Source: Malaya genurostris (Eukaryota; Arthropoda; Insecta; Diptera; Culicidae). From it: 64,000 bases of DNA. The notes below the pieces were generated by a model that searched no databases, was not told where the DNA came from, and was given only the letters and a program-made list of their open reading frames with translations. This document shows, one piece after another, positions 1 through 11,934 of the stretch. Where the stretch lies: positions 156,739,080 through 156,803,079 of the forward strand of contig NC_080572.1 in assembly GCF_030247185.1 (NCBI RefSeq). Reading direction: 5' to 3'. Made by a program: the position numbers and the translations under genes. The stretch's first letter is position 1. Each line of letters opens with the position of its first letter.

Positions 1-1
1 C

Positions 2-816
2 AATGGGTTACACAAATCTGATTCCGATTCTTCAATTACATCTAGTTCTTTCATCCTTTCGATCTCTTTTTCCATTTCGTTTTGTATTGCTGGTGAGCAT
101 CTGTATCTCGGAGCTTTTTTTGGTTTTTGACCCTCCATTATCTCAATTCTATGTTCCAGAATATTTGTTCTTCCCAATCTCCCGTCACCTTTCAGTATTT
201 CTATCACCTTTATTAATTCTTTTCTTTGTACATCAGTTAGATTATGTTCTGTCTCCACAATAAAATCTTTCGGGTTTTTCGGTATTTCCAATGATGGTAA
301 CTCAAGGCTCAAATCTTCTTCCGTTTTTGTTGGACTGATTTCTTCCACTACCGGTTCAACAATTAAGTTTATCTCTACCGATTGTTCCGCAAAATAATTT
401 TCAACGAAATTTATTGGGTTTTTTTCTTCCTTCTTACCATTTACCTCTACTCTACTCCATCTACCGTTTTCTTCGATTGCGGGTTCTATCTTGAATGCCT
501 TCCAAAAATCACTAATTCTAACATTTCTATTTTCTAGTCTATTTCTCTGTCCAAGCCAATCATCCCCGACATCGCTTTCCGAATCTAGCCTTTCATCAAC
601 TCCTCTTCTACCGTCTAGTCTAACTTGGGCTGCTCTGCTAGTTCGATTAGACCTTTCCGGGGACCTTTGCGGTATGTCAGCTTCTTGTTGAGAACTTTCT
701 AATAATCTATGGTAATTGTGCTGCAAGTGGTTCGTTATTGACATTCTACTAGTACCTTCCTCCTGTCTGTTTCCATCTCTTACCCTTTGATCACTTTGCC
801 GAACTTGTTGTACGCT
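2..816 (-). pseudogene. gypsy pol N-terminal part, linker plus start of reverse transcriptase (partial)
   Basis: One frame stays open from about 816 down to the window edge. Its last 100 residues match the start of gypsy reverse transcriptase: 'LTDVQRKELIKVIE', 'LGRTNILEHRIEI', 'KAPRYRCSPAIQNEMEKEI' and 'ERMKELDVIEESES'. These correspond to the conserved 'L...HRI.....P....R.SP..Q.Ei.kel..ml..GvIe.S.SPW.SP' block. The preceding 170 residues are a low-complexity charged linker where protease would be expected, and I see no DTG or DSG triad. The frame is +1 relative to gag. It is cut by the left window edge. Confidence 0.7.
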
Positions 817-1558
817 GCATCATATTTTCCATTTTTGTTGCTAAAATATTTTCTACAATGTTCGTAATTTCAGCTTCCAATTTACTTCTATCGTTTATTA
901 GAGTTTCCGGGCTTACTGGCGTCGGAGCTTGCACACCTTGTTCTTCTGCATAATTATTTGCTATTTCCGTTTGTTGACGGATATCTGAAACTGATGGTCG
1001 GCGACTTTCAATCTGTTGAGTTTGATTTGGTGTTGCATTTCTTAAGGTCTGCGACAGGTTATTCAAAACTCCGATTTCCGACGATCTCGGGACGTGTGAT
1101 GGTGGAGGAAATTCCAGTGCCGGGTCTCTACTTATTCCCGGTAAGGCATCTTGAATTGAAGTTCTACCTGTTGCTGACATTCTCATTGTAGTTATTCTTT
1201 CTTCTGGGCTGGTGAAAATGTCGAGTATCGTATCTATTTCATCCATTAATTCTTCCTTAACTTTTACTTGATAATTATCAAGCGCGTTCGAACGCATTAC
1301 TCGCAGTCGAACATGTCTCAATCTGGATATCAGGTTTGGCTTGGGTCCTTGCCGTTCAAGTTCTTGCCTAATAGTTATTAATTTCACTTGAATTACCGTC
1401 ACCTCATCAATAATCGACTTGGTTGTCCTGAGAATTTTAGGACTGTTAATTTCTTCTAATTGTACTTTTCGCAAAGCTTGCCTACGCTCTTCCATTGTGG
1501 CGTACGTTAAATCGAGACAGCGAACTCTTAACTCATATTCTACTTCGTCTGGGAGCAA
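791..1558 (-). CDS. gag-like protein N-terminal part of the gypsy element
   Basis: The open frame is 255 codons and starts MLPDEVEYELRVR. It resembles the helical N-terminal region of insect gypsy Gag proteins, which begin with a 'DE.eYEL.iR' signature followed by basic helices ('EERRQALRKVQ'). Its C-terminal half is Ser/Pro/Gln-rich. There is no capsid homology and no CCHC knuckle, unlike normal Gag of about 400 residues or more, so it is probably truncated in the middle. The stop at 791-793 overlaps by roughly 40 nt a second open frame reached by a +1 shift, which carries on into pol. It could supply the structural shell of an intracellular particle if intact, but as seen it is unlikely to work. 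Confidence 0.55.
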   Translation of the reverse strand: MLPDEVEYELRVRCLDLTYATMEERRQALRKVQLEEINSPKILRTTKSIIDEVTVIQVKLITIRQELERQGPKPNLISRLRHVRLRVMRSNALDNYQVKVKEELMDEIDTILDIFTSPEERITTMRMSATGRTSIQDALPGISRDPALEFPPPSHVPRSSEIGVLNNLSQTLRNATPNQTQQIESRRPSVSDIRQQTEIANNYAEEQGVQAPTPVSPETLINDRSKLEAEITNIVENILATKMENMMQRTTSSAK

Positions 1559-1950
1559 ATCATTAGGGTTAATGTATGAACCTAGACCACTTGGTTCGAT
1601 GGAAACGCCATCTTGCTTCTACTCAATTCAAAATTAATTAGTTTGTACCGTGTAAGGAAAAACAATATATATACAATAAAAATGACAAAAATCCAAATGA
1701 ATACGTATACTAAATAGTAACTAATATTTTTGTTCTTTTAGGTTTCTCTCCGTCGACTGTGTACTGCAACTTGTAATAGCGAGATTTCTAACTAATTATC
1801 CCAACCCGTATTACTACTACCTAACCAATTTTTCTAAAACCGTAAGTACTGATAAGTTCTATTGTAACTCGAATTTTCTAGAATAGTTGAAATTATGTTT
1901 TTCTTATATCTTCAAATTATTTATTCCAAATTGCTTTATATGACCTGTAG

Positions 1951-1960
1951 TTGGGCGCCA
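1951..1960 (-). promoter_or_regulatory. primer-binding site of the gypsy element
   Basis: On the minus strand TGGCGCCCAA starts two bases after the LTR end (...CCCGTTACA). This is the usual position and a common sequence for the tRNA primer site of insect gypsy elements. Confidence 0.65.
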
Positions 1961-1962
1961 AA

Positions 1963-3555
1963 TGTAACGGGTCACGGGCGGATTTAGTTTCTTCCCTGAC
2001 TGAGTTTGCTTACGCGCCAAGCGAGCAGAACGGATCACACCCGCATGCAAACCAGCGACATTCGTCACGTGCCCAGCGAGACTTCTCAAGGCGGGTTGTA
2101 AAATTTTAACCGACAACTAAAAACGCTCAATTTTTTTTTTTCAACGGGTGGCTATGCCCAACGGGAACTGTTCTTCACGATATCGATTGCAAAACGAAGG
2201 CAATGATCAATCCGTTTCTTCTCACGACACGTGATATTTATTCTCGGTGACTCTTGGCTCATATGTATATTTCCTCCTCACTTCCTTATCGACATTTCTA
2301 TATTTAACCTACAAGCGCTTGTTTACTACTATCTCCACCATGCAGGGTGAAGTCACTATCACTAATACACGAATCGATACAATCTTATTAACTAGTTCTG
2401 ACCTTGTCGAAAAACATAACGATCCAACGGCGGCTGGAATTCTTGTAGCGGCGGCGGCCGATGAGCGCTATCCGTGTCTCGACTAACTCCTCAGAGGTGT
2501 CTCGACTACTCGCATATATCTTATGCTGAATCGATATTCGTCCGTAACACGAATTTTTGCGTTGGTTGCTACGAGGCCGGATATAACGATTTTTGGCAAT
2601 GGAAGACCGGAAATCGTTACTAGGAGGCGTGGAGAACCTCCGGTTGGCCCACAGATGCGAATGACGATCACGGGCCTGCCGACGAGCTAGGCTACAAGCC
2701 GACAAGCTTCTGGGTCGTCTGAGGGCAAGCGTGACTAGTCGCAAACCCCTACACCTGGCAGTCACACCTTCACTTGAAGGATGCTGGTCCTTCAAGAAAA
2801 TGCGCAAATAGCAGACAATAGCGTTAATTCACATATAGGTTCTATTGATAGCTTTCAAAATTATTTACCTGTACCTCGAGCAACTTAGGATTAATTCTAT
2901 GCTTGTTCGGTGGTATCTCAATTAATATGCTTCATTTCGTGCAAACTACAAAGAAGAACATGTATAATGGAAGCCTGCTACAGTCGATATTAACTACTCA
3001 CTCTAACCGTCATGCATAGTTTTCCCTTTCTGGGCCTTTAAAATAACTTCCACCTTATATCTCGTTTTCTGCAAATTTTGAATTCATCCAATTACTTTAA
3101 TCTTATTTCTTTCTCGCAGGTACTTACAATGCGTAATCGATCGGCTTTCTAACAATGTTCACTTTATCTTTATGCTTTATCTTCACTTGAACAAAACTGT
3201 TCCACAAGTTGCGACTGATCACTATGCCGTTCGAATCGAGAAAAAAGATCATTGCCCTCTGGCTGACTGTATTTCCTCAGCTTCTATATACTCGCGCCGC
3301 GAGTTCCCTTTTTATTTACCCAACTACACCAATGAATTGGTCATTCCCCACCTCGTTGAGTTCTATGGTCTCAGTATCGTATCGCGATTACATTAAGGTT
3401 TCTTTTACGACCACTAGTGTCGCTAGTGTCGCTTAGAAGGACGTTATCACTATATTGCTTTTCGACTCGAACGCAACAGCCCTCTCGTCTGTTTTAGGCG
3501 CGCACACAAACTCTTTATTTTATTTTTAATCCAACTATATTGTAACATCGTTACA
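1963..3555 (-). repeat. 5' LTR of the gypsy element
   Basis: On the plus strand this runs from TGTAACGGGTCACGG to ACATCGTTACA, so it has TGTAAC...TTACA-type ends on both strands. The left end abuts the primer-binding site. The right end abuts an interrupted gypsy RT frame that resumes immediately (LTKVFERM...). At 1593 bp it is long for an LTR, although some insect gypsy lineages (Osvaldo/Ulysses) have LTRs of this order. The second LTR is outside the window, so identity between LTRs cannot be checked. I find no gene inside it; the open frame at 2388-2807 is not conserved-looking. Confidence 0.55.
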
Positions 3556-3557
3556 AT

Positions 3558-3908
3558 TTAACAAAAGTTTTCGAAAGAATGAGAAAAAACAACCTAAAAT
3601 TAAACCCAAACAAATGTAAATTTTTTAATACCGAAGTGACATATCTAGGACATAAAATTACAGATAGAGAAATATTACCAGATAGTACAAAATACGACGC
3701 CATCAGCAACTATCCGATACCGAAAAACAGCGACGACACTAGACGATTTGTAGCTTTCTGCAATTATTACTGTAAATTCGTACCAAATTTCGCAACGATA
3801 GCACACCCTCTCAATCAACTCCTTAAGAAAAGCAAACAATTCGTTTGGACTAATGAATGCCAAAACACTTTTAACACATTAACATATACTATACCTAATG
3901 TCACCTAA
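3558..3908 (+). pseudogene. 17.6/297-like gypsy reverse transcriptase, C-terminal part
   Basis: The peptide reads LTKVFERMRKNNLKLNPNKC, then 'EVTYLGHKI', 'NYPIPKNSDDTRRFVAFCNYY', 'FVPNFATIAHPLNQLL' and 'FVWTNECQNTFNTL'. This is the RT thumb/connection region of gypsy elements (KC.F....v.yLGH.is..Gi; FlGl.nYYRrfI.nfs.ia.PL..L). The fingers and the YxDD active site are missing because another gypsy element is inserted at the 5' edge. A frameshift near 3900 separates it from RNase H. Confidence 0.85.
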
Positions 3909-4290
3909 ATTACTTCAATACCCAGACTTCACACTACCTTTTATACTCACAACCGATGCTTCAGACGTAGGTTGCGGAGCTGTACTTTCTCAAATCAGAA
4001 ACGGAAACGATTTACCTATGGCTTTTGCGAGCAGAAGTTTCACCCCGGGAGAAAAGAATAAATCAACAATACTAAAGGAACTGACAGGAATACACTGGAG
4101 AATAAATTACCTATACAGAAGAAAATTTAAGGTCAAGACAGACCACCGACCTCTAGTATATCTATTTAACATGAAAAACCCTACTTCTAAGCTAACAAGA
4201 ATGAGATTAGATTTAGAAGAATTTGATTTCAACATAGAATATATTAATGGAAAATGCCTTATCCAGAATTATAACAACCTCCGATGAATT
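3898..4290 (+). pseudogene. gypsy RNase H domain (frameshifted, truncated)
   Basis: The motifs are 'LTTDASDVGCGAVLSQ' (first catalytic Asp), 'KELTGIHW' (catalytic Glu) and 'KTDHRPLVYLFN' (second catalytic Asp). These are the classical gypsy RNase H blocks, ending with 'FNIEYINGK' where a 'DALSR' motif normally follows. The frame is +1 from the RT piece, and the usual DALSR is replaced by broken sequence. Most of the integrase (HHCC and DDE core) is absent between here and 4509. Confidence 0.85.
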
Positions 4291-4508
4291 AAAAGCCCTC
4301 AACGTATTTAGAGTCAACACAAGAGCCATGACAAAATTAAACAATAATATTAATAATAACAACAATATTAACAACGACAAAATATAAAGAGACTGATCAC
4401 CTTGTTATCTATACGACCAAAAACCCGACTGAAACGAGAACCATACCCAAGTTAAGAATTACTGTAGAAAATACATACTTAATAATTAGCATATACAAAG
4501 ACGCGCAA

Positions 4509-5092
4509 ATGAAAAAATTAATAAAACAAATAGCAACATATGTAAATGAAAGAAGAGCTCTAGAACTCATACTTTCAACATTAGAACAAGAAATGACAAA
4601 AATGAGAATAAATAAAGTCGCAATGTCGACAGAAGAAGCAATATTTAAAAGGGTACCCATGAATATATTCAAAAAATTAGTACAACAAACGAATAAAAAC
4701 ATACAAATAATAAAAAAAATACCACAAAAAAATTACCCAAAGATAACGAACCCCGTTTACAATTTTGATCTTTACAGCAACGAACTCAAGTACAAACTGC
4801 AAAAATCTAACGCAATAGCAAAACAAAGATTTAGTGAAAGTAAAAACTCCAGATGCAAAAACTCAAATATCCATATAAAACCACTAGAAGTACAAATAGG
4901 CGAAATAGTGTATTTACAAAACGAAAATAGGAAGAAACTTGATTCATTTTATATTGGATTTATTTTTATTTATATTTTATGGTGTACATAATAAAACTTT
5001 TAAATGTAAATTGCGAAATCGAAAACAACATAACAAAGCAACGAATGATAGTACATAAAAACAGACTTGTAAATAAAAAAATAAAAAAAAAA
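4509..5092 (+). pseudogene. gypsy integrase C-terminal region (frameshifted)
   Basis: The first frame (4509-4991) ends with 'FDLYSNELKYKLQKSNAIAK' and 'GEIVYLQNENRKKLDSFYIG', the C-terminal integrase chromatin/DNA-contact region of 17.6/297-type elements. A frameshift near 4970 moves the rest to another frame, where 'IVHKNRLVNK' gives the VHxxRL end typical of these integrases. The HHCC zinc-binding and DDE catalytic parts are missing, so this is a deletion derivative. The 3' LTR was not recognised; a dispersed repeat begins directly downstream. Confidence 0.75.
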
Positions 5093-5104
5093 CATTTTAC
5101 CCCA

Positions 5105-5335
5105 TAAAAAAAAGTCGGATGCAAACAATATTCAGGAATTTTGTATGGGACCACAAGACCTTTCATTTGAATCTAAGTTTGTGAAAATCGGCTTAGCCAT
5201 CTATGAGAAAAGTACACACACAGACATTTTGCGTACTCGATGAACTGAGTCGAATGGTATATGACACTCGGCCCTCCGGGCCTCGGTTCGGTTTTCACAG
5301 TGATTGCATAACCTTTCTATATTAGAAAGGCAAAA
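5105..5335 (+). repeat. culicine dispersed repeat, 'gaaaggcaaa' end
   Basis: It carries the recognisable order 'tttgaatctaagtttgtgaa', 'gtcgaatggtatatgacac', 'ccctccgggcctcggttcgg', 'cagtgattgcataacc' and 'ctatattagaaaggcaaa'. The same order recurs at 51130-51340, and related ends occur at 23417, 25630 and 27308. Non-coding. Its end cuts off the family G copy that follows. Confidence 0.65.
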
Positions 5336-6362
5336 AGGGATACCGTGATCGAAAATCGATCATTTCTTCTTGTGCGTTGGATGGAAGCAGACGTCGGGGC
5401 GAGAAGATGCATTAAAACAGCGGCATCGGAGAGCGCATTTTCTGCGTGGTTAAAAACCTCAAACGCTCAGGTTGTAGTTCTCATTTGCCTTCCGGTCGTC
5501 AAGGCGAGAAGACGCATTAAACCAGTTTCGCTTCATTTGGCACTGCGAGCGAATTGTACGCAAAGCTAGTTTCAAACAAGAACGTTTGCATCATGCAACA
5601 TCACCATATGCAGCGTTCAATCAATATCAACAGGAGAAACATCAAACCAGGGGTCATCCACTGGACTATCCGGTCTAATACCTCATCAATACTGAGGACC
5701 GAAAACACCGGCTAGCTCTCCACGGCCTATACCGTTACGATTTTCATCGAATTCTCGATTTTTAATTTGAACTGAAAAAAATAAAAAAATAATTTTTCAA
5801 AATGACATGTAATTACAATTCTCATTTCCCCCCGGTGAACGACCAAAAGTTTAAAGCCGGGGTAAAATTTATGATATTAGTAATAATAATAATCATGCAA
5901 CAGAGCTTCTGGTCGTTTGTATTGCAGAGGAAGAAAACGAAAAGTGGACATTATATAAAATCAGCCGTTCTAATGGCTCTAAATGTTATCTAAAGAATTA
6001 TTAAGATTTGAAAATCGATGGTAAAAATCAACAGTTTAGTGAAAATCCTAAATAATTCGATTTACTTCGTGCACTTTTCGCTGTGCGAAGATCGTTTGAG
6101 AAAAATGTTCCGAGCTGTGCTAAATATCGTAGAGAATTCAACAATTTGGTCCTTCTAAAAGACAGAAATGAATCCTGTACAGCATCTTGATAGTTTCTTC
6201 CAATGAAATATGCAAATCCGAAATGAGATAATCTACGTCAAAAATTTCACAATTCACACAATCGATCAGATATAAATTCGAATTCGATAGTATAAAGAAA
6301 TCGTGTCAGTTTTATTTGTATTCACTACATTCAGTTATGTCTCTGACATTACACACCCGTAC
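5336..6362 (-). mobile_element. family G copy A (truncated)
   Basis: The element is read on the minus strand. Its left end lies at 6362 (GTACGGGTGTGTAATGTCAG), followed by the degenerate inverted repeat near 6323 (gtagtgaatacaa) and the conserved body 'actatcaagatgctgtaca'. It shares its interior with copy D (TATA-region downstream sequence 'aaatcgatcattt', one minisatellite unit) but lacks the right end, which was lost where the culicine repeat stops at 5335. It contains a retroposed insert at 5600-5891. Confidence 0.65.
5600..5891 (+). mobile_element. short retroposed insert with (TAA)n tail and 10-bp target duplication
   Basis: ATCATGCAAC occurs at 5590-5599 and again at 5892-5901. Copy D of family G lacks the intervening 292 bp, so this is a filled site compared with an empty one. 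The insert ends 'gatattagtaataataataa', a TAA-type tail as seen in I-clade elements and SINEs that depend on them. It has no open frame and no clear Pol III boxes that I could identify. Confidence 0.7.
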
Positions 6363-6750
6363 TTTTTGTTTTTCACATTTTCAGCCATGGTAATTCTCTT
6401 AAAGAAACATTTTTTTTTCATAAAAAAAACTTTACTCGAAATATCTCGAATCAATCAGCCCACATTCTCTCGCGACAACAATAAACATCGTTCACATTTG
6501 TACAAAGAGAAATTTTTTGTTGTTAAACTAACTAAATTTTGGCTTACCAGAACGATTAATTTTATTGAAATAGTAACAACAGAAATTCTGGTTCGAAACT
6601 GTAAATATTTTTTCCTGAAACAACTAAACAAGATATTTGTCCTCTCTTAATAGGTTAGTTCGTTTTAATGAATTCTTCGATTGAAACTGTTCCACTAACT
6701 GATTCGTTATTTTGAATTGGCTAAATTTTCTGGGTGTAGCAGATGAAACT
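6363..6750. other. AT-rich repeat, no gene seen
   Basis: This stretch resembles 20250-20580 (shared 'aactaactagg/aactaactaaa', 'aacaagatattt', 'ggttagtttg/ggttagttcg', 'tgttccac'). Both copies lie next to a minus-oriented family G copy, so it may be a flanking repeat or an extension of that family. No coding signal. Confidence 0.4.
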
Positions 6751-6751
6751 A

Positions 6752-7713
<962 letters not shown>

Positions 7714-7759
7714 TATAGCAATATGGCTGCGCGCAGGGTTGCCACATACACACACTTAA

Positions 7760-8050
7760 ATGAAAATCTTATTTATATTCATTAGAATTTTCATATGAAT
7801 CATATGCACAATATAATTTATAGAAGTTATATGGAAACCTATAATCGTTATTTAAAGTGTACGTTAAATGTAAATAGAATTTACCATAAATAAAATTATA
7901 AGAATATCCTATATAATTTATATGGAAATCCGATGAAACCTCACACGTTACATAATTTATATTCAATGGATGTGTAATATAAATCGTATGTAGATGATAT
8001 TCCATAAAACATTTCCAGATATAAATCTGGTAGGAATGCTTTTGTCTGAG
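7760..8050. repeat. fragment related to the TA-flanked MITE
   Basis: The sequence 'aaatgaaaatcttatttat', 'gaatcatatgcacaatataa' and 'tatatggaaacctataatc' repeats the left part of the MITE at 6752, but without clear termini. It lies directly downstream of the LOA element's coding end. Confidence 0.5.
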
Positions 8051-8069
8051 CGCTAGTTTGCAAGCTGCG

Positions 8070-11000
8070 TCAGTAGCTGGCATGTTTGGATGCAGCCCAA
8101 GAACGAATCTTGTGCTTTATCCAACTAGTTGAAAGTGGTAAAGCTGGTTCAGGACCAACGAAATCATTCGTTGCACCAGCTCTAGCCAACTCATCATCCC
8201 ATTCATTTCCAGTAATACCAGAATGGCCGGGTACCCATAAGAAGTAAACAGCATTTGAAATGCTGAGGTCTTCAATTTGAGTTCGACATGCGATCACTAG
8301 ATTCGACCGTGAGTCATTCGAACTGAGTGCTTTCAAGGCTGCCTGACTGTCGGAACACTAAATTCGCTTACCACAGATCCTCTGCTGAAGTGCCGATTGT
8401 ACTCCACACAGAATCGCGTAGATTTCTGCTTGAAACACAGTACAGTATCTACCAAGTGAATGAGACTGCTCCAGCCTCATTTCACGACAGTAGACACCAG
8501 CACCAGCACGACCATTCAACAGAGAACCGTCCGTATAACAAACTATGTGTTCATCAAGTTGTCGTTCCAGACAACCAGACAACCATTCCTCACGAAGAGG
8601 ATAGCTCACATTGAATGTTTTGAAAGGAAAACTGCATGTGAGAGTTAGGTCACTAGGAGCGAGTAAATACTCATCCCACGTAACCATTTGAGACCACAAG
8701 CGAGTGTGGCTGGTAGCATAATCTAATGGGTTACTGTTCCAAAGCCCTGTAACCCTAAGACGGTATGCACAAGATAATGCTTCTTGTTTTAGGAACACAT
8801 GTAGTGGTTTAATACACAGTAGCGCCTCTAGAGCAGCAGTAGGAGTTGTCGTGAATGCTCCTGTCATCGCCATTAGGACCATCCTTTGGAGATGATTTAG
8901 CTTTGACTGAACTGTCGCGACTTCTCCTTTCTGCCACCATACAAGACATCCATATGCTAAAATTGGTCTAACAATAGTTGTGTAGATCCAATGAATATAT
9001 CTGGGTTTGAGTCCCCATGATTTTCCAAAAGCGCGTCTGCATTGGCCGAAAGCCATGCAAGCTCTTTTAATTCTGAAGTCAATGTGAGCAGACCAATTCA
9101 GTTTTGAGTCAAGAATAACCCCGACGTATTTAACTTGTTCGACCACAGTCACCTCTGAACCAAAGAACTGCAACGGACGAGCTCCTGTGATTATCCTACG
9201 ATGAGTGAAAAGCACCATTGATGTTTTGCCCGGATTTACAGATAATCCAACCTGACAACACCATTGTTCAACAGATCGCAGGGCTTGCTGCATTAAATCA
9301 AAGAGAGTGTTAATGCTTATACCGGTCATCAATATATGATAATCGTCGGCAAAACCATAAGTCGGAAATCCAAGGTTATTAAGTTTCCTTAACAAACCAT
9401 CAGCGACTAGGTTCCATAAAAGTGGGGATAGTACACCACCTTGAGGACACCCACGGACACTCAGCTTTCTAATCTCTGCTTGCCGAAGCGATGAACGAAG
9501 AAGTCGATTGCTAAGCATTGCGTGTATCCAATTTGTGATACTTGAAGGTATGCCATGACCACGGGCTGCTTCCAGAATTGAATTGAAAGACACGTTATCA
9601 AAGGCACCTTCAATATCTAGGAAAACTCCCAAGCAAGATTGCTTTTGTGAGAAAGCTTTTTCAATGTTGTACACAACATCATGTAACAGGGTTGTAGTGG
9701 ACTTTCCACGCTGGTAAGCATGTTGCATTCCATGTAGCGGATGCACGCCCAAACTAACATTCCTGATATAGTGATCGACTATGCGTTCCACTGTTTTAAG
9801 AAGAAATGAGCTTAGACTTATAGGCCTGAAACTCTTCGCTTCCTCATAAGTGTCGCGACCGCCTTTGGGAATAAATTTGACAATTATTTCCTGCCAAGCT
9901 CTTGGAATGTATCCTGTCGCAAGACTAAAAGTAAGTATTTTCTTCAAAACATGTTTGAAATGTTCATACCCTTTCTGCAGTAACACTGGGAAAACTCCAT
10001 CCTTTCCAGGAGACTTGTACGGAGCAAAACTCTCAACTGCCCATTTGACCGATTCAATCGTCACAACGCTTCGAGCAAGGGCCCAAGAATCGTAACTACC
10101 TGAAAAAGTCTCGGGAAGAGCTGTCGGTGATGGATCCATACATCCTGGAAAGTGAGTGTTAAAAAGATAGTGAAGTACATCACTTTCTTCAGACAAGTGT
10201 TCACCATCTGAAGTTCTTAAGAAACTGACATTGAAGTCCTTAGACTTCGAAAGTAACTTATTTAATCTGCTAGCCTCGTTGAGACTAGAGACATTTGTGC
10301 AGAGGCTTTTCCAACCACTTCGTTCAGACGATCGAAGAGCATTTTTGTAAGCCCTTCGAGCCGACACGAATGCCTCCGGCCCATTTCTGGGTCGGTGGTT
10401 CCAAGCTCTTCTGCATAGTTTCCTTAGTCTAGCAAGTTCAGCATTCCACCAAGGAGTTCTTCTAGTAGCTCGCACAATCCGAAGTGGACAAGCCTCTTCA
10501 TATGCTGCAACTATGAGTGAATTTGTCTCGTCGACAATATTTTCCAAATCAATTGGGGTTTCAATTGTTGGTTGGTACCCGTAAAATCTAGTCGCCAAGC
10601 CCTCTTCATAAAGGTCCCAGTTTGTAGATTTGGGATTACGATATGTGATAATATCAAATTTAACGCTTGAATGAGCAAAGAAGATGTACTTATGATCAGA
10701 CAACGAAGGTTCGAGCTCATCGGAGACGTGCCAATTCACCAACTCATGCGCAATTCTATGAGAGCAGAGAGTTACGTCCAAAACCTCCTCTCTTCCAGGT
10801 CTCGCAAAAGTTAGACGGTTTCCTGCATTGACTATGTGCAGGTTTGTACTGCTCACAAATTCCATCAGCTCCGATATGAGAGAAACATCGAGAGCACTAT
10901 TTGCAAGTATGCATGCTCGAGGCATTTCACGTGGATTAGTCATACCGGTCTTGTTGAAGGCAAGAAAGACTGGGTTTAACAATTTTCCAACGTAGAAGTT

Positions 11001-11129
11001 TCCCTTTTGGAAATATGGTTCTTGAACCAAAGCTATAGAAGCTTTACCTTCTTGCAGAAGTCTGGATAGATTCATAGTTGCTGTACGTTTATGCTGAAGA
11101 TTGATTTGTGTCACTCTAACCATTATCAA
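8070..11129 (-). pseudogene. LOA-type non-LTR retrotransposon ORF2: endonuclease, RT, RNase H
   Basis: The frame is open for 923 codons (11129-8358), interrupted by one in-frame TAG at 8358-8360, and continues to 8070. The N-terminus is an APE-type endonuclease ('ITQINLQHK'-like start, 'ALVQEPYF', 'VLDVTLCS', 'SLSDHKYIFF'). The central segment that normally carries the DxNxHH block is missing, an in-frame deletion. Reverse transcriptase follows: 'SFRPISLSSFLLKTVERI', 'CPQGGVLSPLLWNL', and FADD as catalytic box in 'YGFADDYHIL'. The C-terminal RNase H keeps its acidic residues ('CYTDGS', 'FQAEIYAI', 'CSDSQAAL', 'GNEWDDELA'). An RNase H after RT in this arrangement points to the LOA clade (Lian-like); I clade is the alternative. 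Not functional as it stands. Confidence 0.85.
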
Positions 11130-11640
11130 TCAGAGTAACGAACACTCCATCTCCAGCACTTATCGAACAACAACTAGAAGAAACCAAATATATTGGCTTA
11201 TAATCGCCTATAGCGAACCATGTAGGGATTTTTTTTTAATGTTTTAATCATTTAAATCCCACGAGTTGCGAAGAAAGAAGTCGTCCACTGTGCCAGAGCT
11301 TCGCTTAACACAGTAAGGGAAAATCCCAAGATATTCCGTTCACGACTGCATTGTTTAACCTCCTGCAGCCATTCAGCCATCGGCACGGAAATACACCTTG
11401 ACTTAGGAGTTCCTATTTTTGTGGCCTTTTACGACATGGAACAGGAAACCAGTGGATCAATTCTTGGTAAACAAATAATTCCGCCGGATGCCACACGGCT
11501 TACCTGTTTGGTGGACTTATACCACCGGTACAGGTGGACCGTAGCGTTATTCTTAGCCAGTTGGGAAACCGCTGCCGACACTACACGGCTATCTAGGCTG
11601 CTCAGAGAGGGAAGTTGACATTGATGGTCAACTTCCATGG
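11130..11640 (-). other. probable 5' leader or ORF1 remnant of the LOA element
   Basis: This stretch lies directly upstream of ORF2 on the minus strand. A minus-strand frame of 69 codons (11638-11429) ends 'GGIICLPRIDPLVSCSMS'. I do not recognise zinc knuckles or a typical ORF1. It may be a 5' UTR or a different insertion. Confidence 0.3.
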
Positions 11641-11934
11641 ATGGCCGAGCAGCCGGATATATAAGTCAATATCAGATGAAATCAGTCAGTTCCAAAGAAG
11701 TAAGTGTAGTTTAATTATTAAAATAAAATTATATTATGAAACGCTTTATATACGAAAAATATAGCAATAAGTTTTTGATAATTATTTTTATTGTAGTTTT
11801 CGATTCCCATAAACACCATAATCCCAGTCTTTTTAATTTGAATCTTATACGTATCACTTGGTCAATCAAATGGCAATCATTTGATCTATTTATAACTGCT
11901 ATATTGAACTGGTAAAACCTACATCAAAAGTTAT

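Larger units (their letters stand above)
1..3555 (-). mobile_element. Ty3/gypsy LTR retrotransposon, 5' half (internally deleted)
   Basis: Read on the minus strand the order is 5' LTR (3555-1963), primer-binding site (1960-1951), leader, gag-like ORF (1558-791), then the N-terminal part of reverse transcriptase running off the window at base 2. The element lies inside the RT gene of a plus-strand gypsy relic that resumes at 3556, so its right boundary is precise. Neither a capsid domain with zinc knuckle nor a protease DTG/DSG motif is visible between the gag N-terminus and the RT start, so the interior looks deleted. The left half and the 3' LTR are outside the window. Confidence 0.75.

Noticed and set aside
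2388..2807. 139-codon minus-strand gene in the LTR
   Set aside because: Arg-rich, low-information frame fully inside the LTR; no domain.
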